A stretch of DNA of 64,000 nucleotides from Chitinophaga parva (GTDB lineage: Bacteria > Bacteroidota > Bacteroidia > Chitinophagales > Chitinophagaceae): contig NZ_QCYK01000001.1 in assembly GCF_003071345.1 (NCBI RefSeq), positions 2,232,001 through 2,296,000 on the forward strand. The letters are read 5' to 3'. The position numbers and the translations under genes were made by a program. Shown here piece by piece: positions 25,257 through 34,204 of the stretch (within the stretch, counting starts at the first letter, position 1; the number at the start of each line of letters is the position of its first letter). The notes under the pieces are model-generated. The model saw only the letters and a list, made by a program, of their open reading frames with translations. It searched no databases and was not told the origin of the DNA.

Positions 25257-27770
25257 ATGCCTTATAATATTCCCGGTCACTTGAAAGGCCTTAATAATAC
25301 GGAGGTAGCCGCTTCGAGAAAGAAGTATGGCTACAACCGTATAGACGCTGCCCATAAAAGTACTGCGCTGGAGCTGCTCGTTGACATACTGAAAGAGCCC
25401 ATGTTGATCCTGCTTTTCGCCATCTCGGCTATATACGTAATTATAGGAGATCACGCGGAAGCGTTGTTTATGTTTATAGCCATTGTGGCCGTGTCGGCAA
25501 TTTCATTCTACCAGGATAACCGGAGTAAAAAGGCCCTGGAAGCTTTGGAAAAGCTGAATGAACCATTAAGCGTTGTGATCCGGAACGGGCATGTGGTCGA
25601 GATACCGACAAATGAAATTGTCGTGGGCGATTTGTGCCTTACGGAAGAAGGTAAGATGATCAATGCTGACGGGCATATTATTCATAGCAACGATTTCTCA
25701 GTAAATGAGGCTTCTTTAACCGGCGAAAGCCTATCAGTCTTCAAAAGCAGTGAAAACGAAGACAATAAAGTGTATAACGGAACGGTTACGGTATCAGGGC
25801 TGGCAGTTTTCGAGGTGGAAAAAATTGGCAAGGAAACCCGGCTGGGGAAGATCGGAACTTCCCTGTCCGGCATAAAGGAGGAAGCGTCTCCGTTACAGCT
25901 CCAGATCAGGAAGTTTGTAAAAACAATGGCGGTTATTGGTGTTATTGTTTTTCTGCTGGTTTGTGTGGTGAACTATTACCATACCCGGGACCTGCTCAAA
26001 AGCCTGCTGAACGGGCTGACCCTGGCAATGTCTGTTCTGCCGGAAGAAATTCCGGTTGCATTTACCACTTTCATGGCATTAGGTGCATGGAAGCTGATGC
26101 GGGAAGGCATCATTATCAAGCGAAGCAGCGTAGTGGAGACCCTGGGAAGCACTACTGTTATCTGTACCGACAAAACAGGCACGATCACCGAAAATACCAT
26201 GCACCTGAAGCATTTGTATGATTACCGTTCGGACAAGACTTTCGATGAAGAGCACTTTAAAGAGGCGGCGCTGTCAAATCTCATCGGCTATGCCATGTGG
26301 AGCAGTGAACCGGTTCCATTTGACCCGATGGAGAAAACCCTGCACCAGGTATATGAACAAACGCAAAAAAATGACCTTAGGGGAGCTTATACCTTGTTCC
26401 ACGAATACCCGTTGGATGGCAATCCGCCCATGATGACGCATTTGTTTGAAAATGCAGCAAAGGACCGGATCGTAGCGGCAAAAGGCGCACCCGAAGCCAT
26501 TCTCCAGGTCTCCCTGCTTTCGGAGGAGGAGAAGAATAAAGTTCGGGCACTGGTAAAAAAATTTGGAGAACGTGGCTACCGGATACTGGGCGTGGCAGGA
26601 TCCCATTTTGAAGGGGATGATTTTCCCGGCAGGCAACAGGATTTCCGGTTTGATTTTTTGGGCCTGGTGGTGTTTTATGATCCCCCTAAAAAAGGCATTC
26701 AGAAAGTGTTTCAGCATATTTATGATGCCGGGATCAAAGTTAAAGTTATCACCGGCGACAATACGGATACTACAAAGAGCATTGCAGCGCAAGCCGGGAT
26801 TAGTAATGCTGATAATGTCATAGAAGGAAAGGAAATTATAGAACATTCCGGGGCGTTATTATTGCAGGAAGTGAAGGAAAAGGTCTTGTTCACCAGGATG
26901 TTCCCGGATGCAAAGCTGATGGTAGTAAATGCGTTGAAGCAAAACGGGGAAGTGGTTGCGATGCTGGGAGATGGGGTAAACGATGCGCCCGCCCTGAAGG
27001 CCGCACATATCGGGGTGGCAATGGGCAATAAGGGAACCGAGATTGCAAAGGCTGCCGCATCCCTGGTCATTGTAAACGATGACCTGGAGAAACTCATTAC
27101 CGGAATAGCAGCAGGAAGAAGGATTTATGCCAATATCAAAAAGGCGGTTCAATACATCATTTCCATTCACATTCCCATTATCCTTACCGTATCCCTGCCT
27201 TTGTTCTTAGGTTGGGTATATCCGCAGATATTCACACCTGTGCACGTTATTTTCCTGGAATTGATCATGGGCCCAACCTGCTCTATCGTGTATGAAAACG
27301 AGCCGATGGAGAAGAATACCATGTTGCAGCCACCAAGGAAAATGACCGATACATTCCTGAACCGGAAAGAGCTTGGAAGAAGTATTGTGCAGGGTTTAGT
27401 CATCACGCTGGGCGTATTATTCGCTTACCAGCTTATGGCACAAAAAGGAGGTAGCGAGGAGCAAACAAGAGCAATGGTTTTTACCACGTTGATCTTTGCC
27501 AATATCCTCTTGAGCCTGACGAACCGTTCCTTTTATTATAGCTTGTTGGAGAGCTTCAAAAACCGTAATATCTTGTTTGTTGCCGTTACCGCCTTAACCT
27601 TGATATTGCTTTTTGCGCTTTTGTACATCCCATCGCTTTCCGTCTTTTTTAAAGTTACCGGATTAAGCCTGGCAGAATTGGGACAGGCGCTGATCATAGC
27701 AGTTGCTTCAGTATTATGGTTTGAGCTGTATAAACTATTGAGAAGAAAGCAGCGGAAAGGACGGGCTTAA
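25257..27770 (+). CDS. cation-translocating P-type ATPase
   Basis: This 837-residue inner-membrane ATPase belongs broadly to the P2 (Ca2+-ATPase-like) group. It has the actuator TGES motif (SLTGESLSV), M4 motif LPEEIP (near 262), phosphorylation site DKTGTIT (near 305) and hinge GDGVNDAPALK (near 571). There is no N-terminal heavy-metal domain and no CPx motif. M6 reads FLELIMGPTCSIVYENEP instead of the SERCA-type ion-site residues, so the transported cation is uncertain. It is visibly more A+T-rich than the flanks. A terminator follows. Confidence 0.88.
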   Translation: MPYNIPGHLKGLNNTEVAASRKKYGYNRIDAAHKSTALELLVDILKEPMLILLFAISAIYVIIGDHAEALFMFIAIVAVSAISFYQDNRSKKALEALEKLNEPLSVVIRNGHVVEIPTNEIVVGDLCLTEEGKMINADGHIIHSNDFSVNEASLTGESLSVFKSSENEDNKVYNGTVTVSGLAVFEVEKIGKETRLGKIGTSLSGIKEEASPLQLQIRKFVKTMAVIGVIVFLLVCVVNYYHTRDLLKSLLNGLTLAMSVLPEEIPVAFTTFMALGAWKLMREGIIIKRSSVVETLGSTTVICTDKTGTITENTMHLKHLYDYRSDKTFDEEHFKEAALSNLIGYAMWSSEPVPFDPMEKTLHQVYEQTQKNDLRGAYTLFHEYPLDGNPPMMTHLFENAAKDRIVAAKGAPEAILQVSLLSEEEKNKVRALVKKFGERGYRILGVAGSHFEGDDFPGRQQDFRFDFLGLVVFYDPPKKGIQKVFQHIYDAGIKVKVITGDNTDTTKSIAAQAGISNADNVIEGKEIIEHSGALLLQEVKEKVLFTRMFPDAKLMVVNALKQNGEVVAMLGDGVNDAPALKAAHIGVAMGNKGTEIAKAAASLVIVNDDLEKLITGIAAGRRIYANIKKAVQYIISIHIPIILTVSLPLFLGWVYPQIFTPVHVIFLELIMGPTCSIVYENEPMEKNTMLQPPRKMTDTFLNRKELGRSIVQGLVITLGVLFAYQLMAQKGGSEEQTRAMVFTTLIFANILLSLTNRSFYYSLLESFKNRNILFVAVTALTLILLFALLYIPSLSVFFKVTGLSLAELGQALIIAVASVLWFELYKLLRRKQRKGRA

Positions 27771-27798
27771 AAGATTGCCCCAGGCTGGGCAATCTTTT
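27769..27798 (+). terminator. terminator of P-type ATPase gene
   Basis: AAAAGATTGCCC (27769-27780) pairs with GGGCAATCTTTT (27787-27798), six-base loop. Confidence 0.8.
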
Positions 27799-27884
27799 AG
27801 GGCGGCGTTTAAGGAATAACCTGTCCCTGCCGCCCCCCGGCACATTTTTAGCAACCCTTCCCCACAAAACTCAACCCGCTAAAG

Positions 27885-28769
27885 ATGCTCAACCACCTCG
27901 ATATCATCATCAATCCCGGCTCCGGTAAGGAGGAGCCCATCCTCTCCTGGCTGGCAAAAGCCCTCGATCCATCCCCCGTTACCTGGAAAGCCCATGTCAT
28001 CAACACCATAGGCGAGGCCGCCACCCTGGCAAAAGACCTGGCCGGCAAAGCCAGCGCCGTAGCCGCTTACGGGGGAGACGGCACCGTAATGGAAGTAGCC
28101 CGCGGCCTCTACAAAACAAACACGCCCCTGGCTATCATCCCCGGTGGCACCGCCAATGTAATGGCCAAGGAGCTCTCCATCCCCGTAGACACGCAGGCGG
28201 CCATTGCCCTGCTGGCTGGCGGTGATTACCGCATCCTGCCCATTGACATGGCCCTGGTAAACGATGCGCCCTTCCTCATCCGCATCAACATGGGCATTTT
28301 TGCGGACATGGTAACCGAGGCCAGTACCGAGCTGAAAGACCGCTGGGGCCAATGGGCCTACGGCATCACCGCCCTGCAAACCCTGCAAAAGGCCACGCCG
28401 GTAAGCTATGGGCTGGAGGTGGATGGGGAAACTTTCACCCAGGATGCGGTGGCCGTTACCATCATGAACGCGGGCAATATTGGCCGCCAGGGTTATTCCA
28501 TGCTGCCGGGCATCAGCGTTACAGATGGCCTGCTGGATGTGGTGATGCTGGATGATGCGGACATCTTTACCCTGCTGAAAGCCACCACCAGCACCGCTTT
28601 GCAAACGGAGTCAAAGGTATTGCGCCACTGGCGCGGCAAAGAGATCCGCCTGTGGACGGAAGAAAAACAAACTTACATCCGCGATGATGAAACCGATGAA
28701 GCCCGGCTGTGGCATGTAAAGGTGGCACCGCATTGTTTAAACGTAATCGTTCCGCATGAGCAACCATAA
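27885..28769 (+). CDS. diacylglycerol kinase-like lipid kinase (YegS/BmrU family)
   Basis: This 294-residue cytoplasmic or membrane-associated kinase has the nucleotide-binding motif AYGGDGTVMEVARG (near 63), the N-terminal NPGSGK and IIPGGTANVMAKEL. It probably phosphorylates a lipid such as diacylglycerol or phosphatidylglycerol; the substrate is unknown. Its last 14 bases overlap the next gene, a phosphatase, so the two are translated together. G+C returns to the window's usual level here. Confidence 0.88.
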   Translation: MLNHLDIIINPGSGKEEPILSWLAKALDPSPVTWKAHVINTIGEAATLAKDLAGKASAVAAYGGDGTVMEVARGLYKTNTPLAIIPGGTANVMAKELSIPVDTQAAIALLAGGDYRILPIDMALVNDAPFLIRINMGIFADMVTEASTELKDRWGQWAYGITALQTLQKATPVSYGLEVDGETFTQDAVAVTIMNAGNIGRQGYSMLPGISVTDGLLDVVMLDDADIFTLLKATTSTALQTESKVLRHWRGKEIRLWTEEKQTYIRDDETDEARLWHVKVAPHCLNVIVPHEQP

Positions 28770-29331
28770 CCTGCCCCGCAAAAGCAAAAGTCTTTGGCTC
28801 ATCCTGGTCATTTTTGTGCAAAAGGTGTATGATCAGAGCCATCGCATCCTGGCTGGCATTCCCACGCTGAAACGCAGCCAGATCACCGCCAATCTTTACC
28901 TGGGTGGCCAGTACAACCTGCGCGGGCTGCAAATACTGAAACGCATGGGCATCACCGGCATCATCAACATGCGCATTACCTCCATTTACACGGAGGCCCA
29001 GTATATGGGTATGCGTTACCTGCACCTGCCCACGTCAGACAACACGCCCCCTTCCATGGAAGCCCTGCAGGCAGGGGCAAAATTTGCGCACGATGAAATA
29101 AGCGGGGGTGGAAAAGTATACATCCATTGCCGCCAGGGGCAGGGGCGGGGACCCAGCATGGCCATTGCTTACCTGCTGTACACCGGGCTTACGTACGAAG
29201 ATGCATTTGCGCTGGTGCAGAAAGTGAGGACCTTTATCCGGCCCACAGCCATGCAGGTATTGCGATTGAAGGAACTGGAAGCGTTCTATAAAGATCAACC
29301 CCGGCCGGTGGAGGTGATACCACGGGTATAA
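28756..29331 (+). CDS. dual-specificity (PTP-like) phosphatase
   Basis: This 191-residue cysteine phosphatase has the P-loop HCRQGQGRGPSMA (H-C-x5-R, near residue 125) and the preceding general-acid region around LPTSDNTPPS. The fold and the segment NLYLGGQYNLRGLQILKRMGITGIINMR resemble PTPMT1-like enzymes that act on phosphatidylglycerophosphate. Overlap with the lipid kinase gene suggests a lipid rather than a protein substrate, by inference. Its stop abuts the stop of the convergent sensor kinase with no gap. Confidence 0.82.
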   Translation: MSNHNLPRKSKSLWLILVIFVQKVYDQSHRILAGIPTLKRSQITANLYLGGQYNLRGLQILKRMGITGIINMRITSIYTEAQYMGMRYLHLPTSDNTPPSMEALQAGAKFAHDEISGGGKVYIHCRQGQGRGPSMAIAYLLYTGLTYEDAFALVQKVRTFIRPTAMQVLRLKELEAFYKDQPRPVEVIPRV

Positions 29332-30486
29332 TTATTTTTTCAGCCAGATGCGGAAGGTGGTGCCTTTCCCGGCTTCGGACGACTTCACGTAGATCCTGCC
29401 CTTGTGATAGTCTTCAATGATCCTGCGTGCCAGCGACAGGCCAAGCCCCCAACCTCTTTTCTTGGTGCTGAAACCTGGCTTGAACACTTTTTCAAAATTG
29501 GCTTTGGGAATGCCCTTGCCGGTATCATGCACATCAATGATGAGGTGGCCCGGGTGCTCTTCCATGCGCACGGAGATCTCGCCCATACCGCTTTCCATGG
29601 CGTCCAGCGCGTTTTTCAGCAGGTTTTCCAGTACCCAGTCGAACAGGGGTGGGGATAGCATGGCCATCACGGGCTGCTCATGCGGTTCTACATAGAACTG
29701 TACCTTCTGGGAGGCCCGTTTGCGCATGTAACTGACCATGTATTCTATCTGCTGGCCTACTTCCGTTTCTTCCAGGCGGGGCACGCTGCCTATCTTGGAA
29801 AAGCGGTCTGCAATGAGTTTGAGACGGTCCAGGTCCTTCTGCAGCTCACTCACAAAAGGATCGTTATCGGGGTTGGTCTTTAGCATTTCCAGCCAGGCTT
29901 CTATGCTGGACAGCGGGGTGCCCAGCTGGTGGGCCGTTTCCTTGGCCCAGCCCACCCACACCTGGTTCTGCGTGGCCCGGTTGGTGCTGGACAGGGCCAG
30001 GAGCACCACCCCAATGAAAACCGCCACCACGGCCAGTTGTATATAGGGGTAATAGCGAACCATTTTCAGGATATAGGAATCACCGTAGTAGATGGAGTTA
30101 TAGAGCTTCAGGTTATGATCTATCTCCATGCGGAAGGGCGGGTGTTGCTTTTTGAAGTCGGCCAGTTCATGGGCCAGATAGTGCGGATCCCGCATGATGC
30201 GGGTAGAGTCCAGGTTGCGGCTGTCGATGATATTGCCATCCTGGTCGGTGAGAATGAGGGGGATCGTATTATTGTTCGTCACAATCTCGATGGCCAGGTT
30301 TAAATTGGCATCGGTAGGCGATGAAACGAAGAGGGTGCGCGTAGCAGCCACCCAGGTAGCCACTTTCTTGGTTTCTTCCTGTTCTATCCGGGCGCTCAGG
30401 TTATTGACAAACCAGATCGTGACCGCGATAATGAATATGGCACTGGCATATAAAAAAAGTCTACCGCCGAGGTATTGCTTGAACAT
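29332..30486 (-). CDS. orphan sensor histidine kinase
   Basis: This 384-residue inner-membrane kinase has one helix near 9-27, a periplasmic sensor region of about 115 residues, a second helix near 142-164, the H-box AKETAHQLGTPLSSIEAW with the phosphorylated His near residue 187, and a catalytic ATPase domain (N-box LENLLKNALDAM, DTGKGIP, GWGLGLSLARRI). No response regulator gene is in the window. The signal is unknown. Confidence 0.9.
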   Translation of the reverse strand: MFKQYLGGRLFLYASAIFIIAVTIWFVNNLSARIEQEETKKVATWVAATRTLFVSSPTDANLNLAIEIVTNNNTIPLILTDQDGNIIDSRNLDSTRIMRDPHYLAHELADFKKQHPPFRMEIDHNLKLYNSIYYGDSYILKMVRYYPYIQLAVVAVFIGVVLLALSSTNRATQNQVWVGWAKETAHQLGTPLSSIEAWLEMLKTNPDNDPFVSELQKDLDRLKLIADRFSKIGSVPRLEETEVGQQIEYMVSYMRKRASQKVQFYVEPHEQPVMAMLSPPLFDWVLENLLKNALDAMESGMGEISVRMEEHPGHLIIDVHDTGKGIPKANFEKVFKPGFSTKKRGWGLGLSLARRIIEDYHKGRIYVKSSEAGKGTTFRIWLKK

Positions 30487-30566
30487 AGTGCGAATTAAGA
30501 AAAAGCCGGATGCCGGGGCAAAAGCATTTTGCGTAAAGCTAAATTATCTGTGTCTTTGTTGCATAT

Positions 30567-31637
30567 TTGCAACGCAAAAACATTTGTTCACGCATAAACG
30601 AAAAATCATTGCCGGTATTGCCATCCGTAGCGGTCGTTATCCTGAACTGGAACGGCAGAAAATTCCTGGAAGCGTTCCTTCCGTCCGTTTGCCGGTCTAC
30701 CTACGGTAATTTACAGCTTATTCTGGCGGATAATGCATCTTCCGACGACAGCGTGGACTATACAAGGACACATTTCCCACAGGTCAGCATTATCCGGAAT
30801 GCGGTCAATACGGGCTTTGCCGGCGGCTATAACGAGGCCCTGCAACATGTGAAGGCGGACATTTATGTGCTCCTGAACCAGGATGTGGAGGTAACGCCCG
30901 GCTGGATAGAGCCGGTGGTAGCCCAGATGGAGGCCGACAAGACCATTGGTGCCTGCCAGCCCAAGCTGCGGGCTTATGCCAATAAAGCCTGTTTTGAATA
31001 CGCCGGCGCCGCCGGTGGGTGGATGGACATCCTCGGCTACACTTTTTGCCGGGGGCGTATCCTGTACCGTACGGAGGAGGACCATGGCCAGTACGATACC
31101 GTCCAGGATATTTTCTGGGCCACGGGGGCGGCGCTCTTCATCCGTGCTGAGTGTTTTCACGGGGTGGGCGGGTTTGATCCCTACTTTTTTGCCCATATGG
31201 AGGAGGTGGACCTGTGCTGGCGCCTCCAAAGGGCCGGTTACCGCATTTCCTACTGCCCGCAGTCGCTGGTATACCACGTGGGCGGGGGCAGCCTGCCCCA
31301 GGGCAATCCCCGGAAACTGTACCTCAATTTCCGCAACAACCTGATCATGTTGCACAAGAACCTGCACCCGGCGGAACGCAATATCATTTTCCTGCAGCGC
31401 TTTTTCCTGGATATCCTGGCCGGGCTCAAAAGCCTGGTGTCCGGCAAACCCCGGGATATGAAGGCCATTTACCTGGCCTACCGGCATTTCCGCCACTGGC
31501 GCCGGGATTACGATGCCTCGGGTGATACGTTGCCCCGCCTGAAACTCTTTGACCTGAAGGGCGTTTTTCATGGGATCATGATCTGGCGCTATTATTTTTT
31601 AGGCCGGAAAACCTTTTCTGAGCTGACCCGGCAGTGA
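30567..31637 (+). CDS. family 2 glycosyltransferase (rhamnosyltransferase-like)
   Basis: This GT-A transferase, up to 356 residues long, begins VAVVILNWNGRKFLEAFLPSV with NASSDDSVDYT and LLNQDVEVTPGW (the DxD-like site), and later GGFDPYFFAHMEEVDLCWRLQRAGYRI. It resembles the GT2 enzymes that add rhamnose or other sugars to surface polysaccharides. There is no ATG before the domain: the start is a TTG at 30567, 30609 or 30618; the longest is given. C-terminal amphipathic segments may dock on the membrane. Confidence 0.85.
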   Translation: MQRKNICSRINEKSLPVLPSVAVVILNWNGRKFLEAFLPSVCRSTYGNLQLILADNASSDDSVDYTRTHFPQVSIIRNAVNTGFAGGYNEALQHVKADIYVLLNQDVEVTPGWIEPVVAQMEADKTIGACQPKLRAYANKACFEYAGAAGGWMDILGYTFCRGRILYRTEEDHGQYDTVQDIFWATGAALFIRAECFHGVGGFDPYFFAHMEEVDLCWRLQRAGYRISYCPQSLVYHVGGGSLPQGNPRKLYLNFRNNLIMLHKNLHPAERNIIFLQRFFLDILAGLKSLVSGKPRDMKAIYLAYRHFRHWRRDYDASGDTLPRLKLFDLKGVFHGIMIWRYYFLGRKTFSELTRQ

Positions 31638-31664
31638 CAGGTACATATATTAATAGGAAATTAC

Positions 31665-31695
31665 TTTGATTTTTACATGACATCATGTAAGTTTG
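31665..31695 (+). promoter_or_regulatory. full -33/-7 promoter containing an 18-bp perfect palindrome
   Basis: TTTG (31665-31668), a 19-base spacer and TAAGTTTG (31688-31695) match the Bacteroidota promoter consensus exactly. The spacer is largely filled by the palindrome TTACATGACATCATGTAA (31673-31690), whose last three bases overlap the -7 element. This is an operator-like arrangement upstream of the 65-residue gene. Confidence 0.75.
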
Positions 31696-31714
31696 CAGTG
31701 CGAAAAAAATAGAT

Positions 31715-31912
31715 ATGGAAAATACCGTAGAGAATAAAAAAGATTTTACACGCAATTGGGTAGCATCTTCCCGTTTCCTGTTTTATGTAAGCCTGTTCTG
31801 CATGTTTTTCTTTGCGCTGGCTGGTTGCTATAACCTGTATACCCACCACTACGAAGGTAAGCCCAGTGTGAATGTGCCGGACAACACCCTCTACGATCCG
31901 AAGTATAAATAA
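31715..31912 (+). CDS. small single-helix membrane protein
   Basis: This 65-residue protein has a charged N-terminus, one membrane helix at about 22-40 (FLFYVSLFCMFFFALAGCYN) and a 25-residue polar tail with HHYEGKP and NVPDN. It has a strong promoter, a possible operator and its own terminator, which supports that it is real. Not recognised. It could be a stress-induced membrane peptide or a subunit of a larger complex; neither is shown. Confidence 0.75.
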   Translation: MENTVENKKDFTRNWVASSRFLFYVSLFCMFFFALAGCYNLYTHHYEGKPSVNVPDNTLYDPKYK

Positions 31913-31930
31913 GCACATATAAACATATTG

Positions 31931-31967
31931 AAAAAAGCCACTGCAGTAAATGCGGTGGCTTTTTTTT
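31931..31967. terminator. bidirectional terminator after the 65-residue gene
   Basis: AAAAAAGCCACTGCA (31931-31945) pairs with TGCGGTGGCTTTTTT (31951-31965), with one G-T pair; T tract continues. Confidence 0.85.
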
Positions 31968-31984
31968 ATGTGCATGGATGAAGG

Positions 31985-32542
31985 TCAGGCCTTGAAATGC
32001 AGCCCTGCATCCGCCAGCAGCTTGCGCATGGATGGGATACTGCCGGGACCTACCCCGTGAAAGGCAAGGATCTCTGCCTCGCTGTGTTTTGCCAGCTGCT
32101 TTAATGTTTTGATGTGGTGCGACAGGAGCGCCCGCTGCGCCGGGGCGGCGAGGGTGGCAAAAGGTGAAGGGGCCGCAGCTGTCGGCAGGGCCTGTTGCTC
32201 CGTTACTTTCTTCAGCCGCATTTTTACGATCCTGGTTATAAGGGCCAGCGGCAAAGGCTTATCCAACGGGAACTGCACAGCGCCTTTTGAAAATTTATAA
32301 CGGGAAAGCTCCTGTTCAAACTCCCGGATGCCGGATGCCGTGGGGTAAAAGCCTATGTGCTGCTGGTGGCCCCCGAAGTATACCAGTTTGGTGCCCAGGG
32401 AATAAGCGGGCATGCCATAGCTGATGACCTCCTCTGCCTGGGGCGCGGCTTTACGGATCGTGGTACGCATTTGTTCCAGCAGGCGCCGGGTAGCGGTGGG
32501 GTAGCTGGCAATGTAAGTATCCACATCGGGGTAGTGTTGCAT
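31985..32542 (-). CDS. DUF1801 protein with C-terminal helix-hairpin-helix-like domain
   Basis: The protein has 185 residues from ATG 32542 (the frame is open to 32596). Residues about 1-110 form a DUF1801/YdhG-like domain (YIASYPTATRRLLEQMRTTI, EEVISYGMPAY, VYFGGHQQHIGFYP). After an Ala/Pro linker, the C-terminal 55 residues (LLSHHIKTLKQLAKHSEAEI ... HGVGPGSIPSMRKLLADAG) resemble the helix-hairpin-helix fold of the RNA polymerase alpha C-terminal domain. DUF1801 proteins are sometimes called iron chaperones; function is uncertain. Confidence 0.8.
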   Translation of the reverse strand: MQHYPDVDTYIASYPTATRRLLEQMRTTIRKAAPQAEEVISYGMPAYSLGTKLVYFGGHQQHIGFYPTASGIREFEQELSRYKFSKGAVQFPLDKPLPLALITRIVKMRLKKVTEQQALPTAAAPSPFATLAAPAQRALLSHHIKTLKQLAKHSEAEILAFHGVGPGSIPSMRKLLADAGLHFKA

Positions 32543-32674
32543 AGCAGAAGATTTGCTACGAAATAAATAAAAATCCATGGATGACAGGGAGGGCATGCTG
32601 GCCTTCCTGGCGGTGTAAAAAGGACAGCTGCTACCCTTTAGTTTCTTATTTTACAGTTTCAAAAAAACGAGGCA

Positions 32675-34114
32675 ATGGCATACGATGCGATCGTGATAGG
32701 GGCAGGCCCCAATGGGCTGGCCGCCGGTATAGCATTACAGCAGCAGGGGCTTGCTGTGCTCATCCTGGAAGGGCATGCCCAGCCAGGCGGAGGCCTGCGT
32801 ACGGCGGAACTTACCGGGCCCGGTTACTGGTCAGATGTGTGCTCTGCCATCCATCCCCTGGCCATTGGCTCTCCTTTCCTGAAAACCTTGCCCCTGGCCG
32901 ATTTTGGGTTGGAGTACCTGCAGCCCCCCGTATTGGCGGCCCACCCGCTGGACGATGGCCCCGCGGGCGTGCTCCTGCACGACGTGGCAGCCACCGCTAC
33001 TGCTTTGGGGGCAGACGGCCCGGCCTATCGCCGGTTGATGGAGCCCCTGGTACAGCGGTGGCCGTCTATAGCCGGTAGCATCCTGGGGCCGTTGTCCATT
33101 CCCCGGCATCCCCTGCGCATGGCGGCTTTTGGCCTGCAAGGCCTGCCCGCTGTGCAGCAATTGATGAAGCCATTTCAAACCCCCGCGGCCCGGGGACTCT
33201 TTGCCGGCATGGCCGCCCACAGTTTCCTTTCGCTGGACCAGGCCACCACGGCGGCGGTGGCCCTGGTGCTCCTGATCAATGGGCACCTGGGTGGCTGGCC
33301 TATTCCGAAGGGGGGCTCCCAAAGTATTGCCCACGCGATGACTTCCTACTTTCTCTCGCTCGGGGGGCAGTTGCAAACCGGCCATTACGTGCGCTCCCTG
33401 GATGAATTGCCGCCAGCCAAGGCAGTCTTTTTCGACACCTCCGTACAGCACCTGGTAGACATAGCCGGCGCGTCCCTGCCCGCTTTTTACCGCTGGCAGT
33501 TAAAACAGTTCCGTACGGGCCCTGGTGTGTTCAAGATAGACTGGTCTCTCAGCGGGCCGGTACCTTTTAAAGATGAAGCCTGCCGCCGTGCGGGTACGGT
33601 GCACCTGGGTGGTACCGCGGCCGAAATAGCCCGCTCAGAAGCAGCGGTAAATGCCGGCCGCCTGGCAGATCAGCCGTTTGTGCTCCTGGCACAGCAAAGC
33701 CGCTTTGATCCTACCCGTGCCCCCGAAGGCCACGAAGTGCTCTGGGGCTACTGTCACGTACCCGCCGGCAGCACCGCAGACCGCACCGCCGCCATCGAAA
33801 ACCAGGTAGAACGCTTTGCTCCCGGCTTCAAAGACCTGGTCATTAACCGCCACACTTTCAATACGCAGGAATTGCAGGCCTACAATCCCAACTACATCGG
33901 TGGCGATATTAACGGTGGACTGCTGGACATCTGGCAGTTGTTTACAAGACCTGCGCTGCGCGCTTCTCCTTACCGCGCCGGCAAAAAAGGCCTGTATCTC
34001 TGCTCTGCCTCCACACCACCCGGCGGGGGCGTGCATGGCATGTGTGGGTTTCATGCCGCCAGGCGGGCATTAAAGGATATCTGGAAAATTGATCTGAAGC
34101 TGGAAAATAATTAG
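32675..34114 (+). CDS. phytoene desaturase-family FAD-dependent oxidoreductase
   Basis: This 479-residue flavoprotein of the CrtI/phytoene dehydrogenase superfamily has the N-terminal dinucleotide motif AIVIGAGPNGLAAGIALQQQG with the FAD segment GGGLRTAELTGPGYWSDVCS. The C-terminal FAD loop is LYLCSASTPPGGGVHGMCG. No phytoene synthase or carotenoid cyclase is nearby, so a carotenoid role is not supported by context, and the substrate is unknown. The start follows a 78-bp gap with no clear -7 element. Confidence 0.85.
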   Translation: MAYDAIVIGAGPNGLAAGIALQQQGLAVLILEGHAQPGGGLRTAELTGPGYWSDVCSAIHPLAIGSPFLKTLPLADFGLEYLQPPVLAAHPLDDGPAGVLLHDVAATATALGADGPAYRRLMEPLVQRWPSIAGSILGPLSIPRHPLRMAAFGLQGLPAVQQLMKPFQTPAARGLFAGMAAHSFLSLDQATTAAVALVLLINGHLGGWPIPKGGSQSIAHAMTSYFLSLGGQLQTGHYVRSLDELPPAKAVFFDTSVQHLVDIAGASLPAFYRWQLKQFRTGPGVFKIDWSLSGPVPFKDEACRRAGTVHLGGTAAEIARSEAAVNAGRLADQPFVLLAQQSRFDPTRAPEGHEVLWGYCHVPAGSTADRTAAIENQVERFAPGFKDLVINRHTFNTQELQAYNPNYIGGDINGGLLDIWQLFTRPALRASPYRAGKKGLYLCSASTPPGGGVHGMCGFHAARRALKDIWKIDLKLENN

Positions 34115-34204
34115 GCAGGAATGCGATTTATATAAGTGTAATTTTTTCCGTGCCCGGAATGGTGACAACAACCCCGCCCCGCGGCGGTCATTGCCGGAAA
34201 ACAA

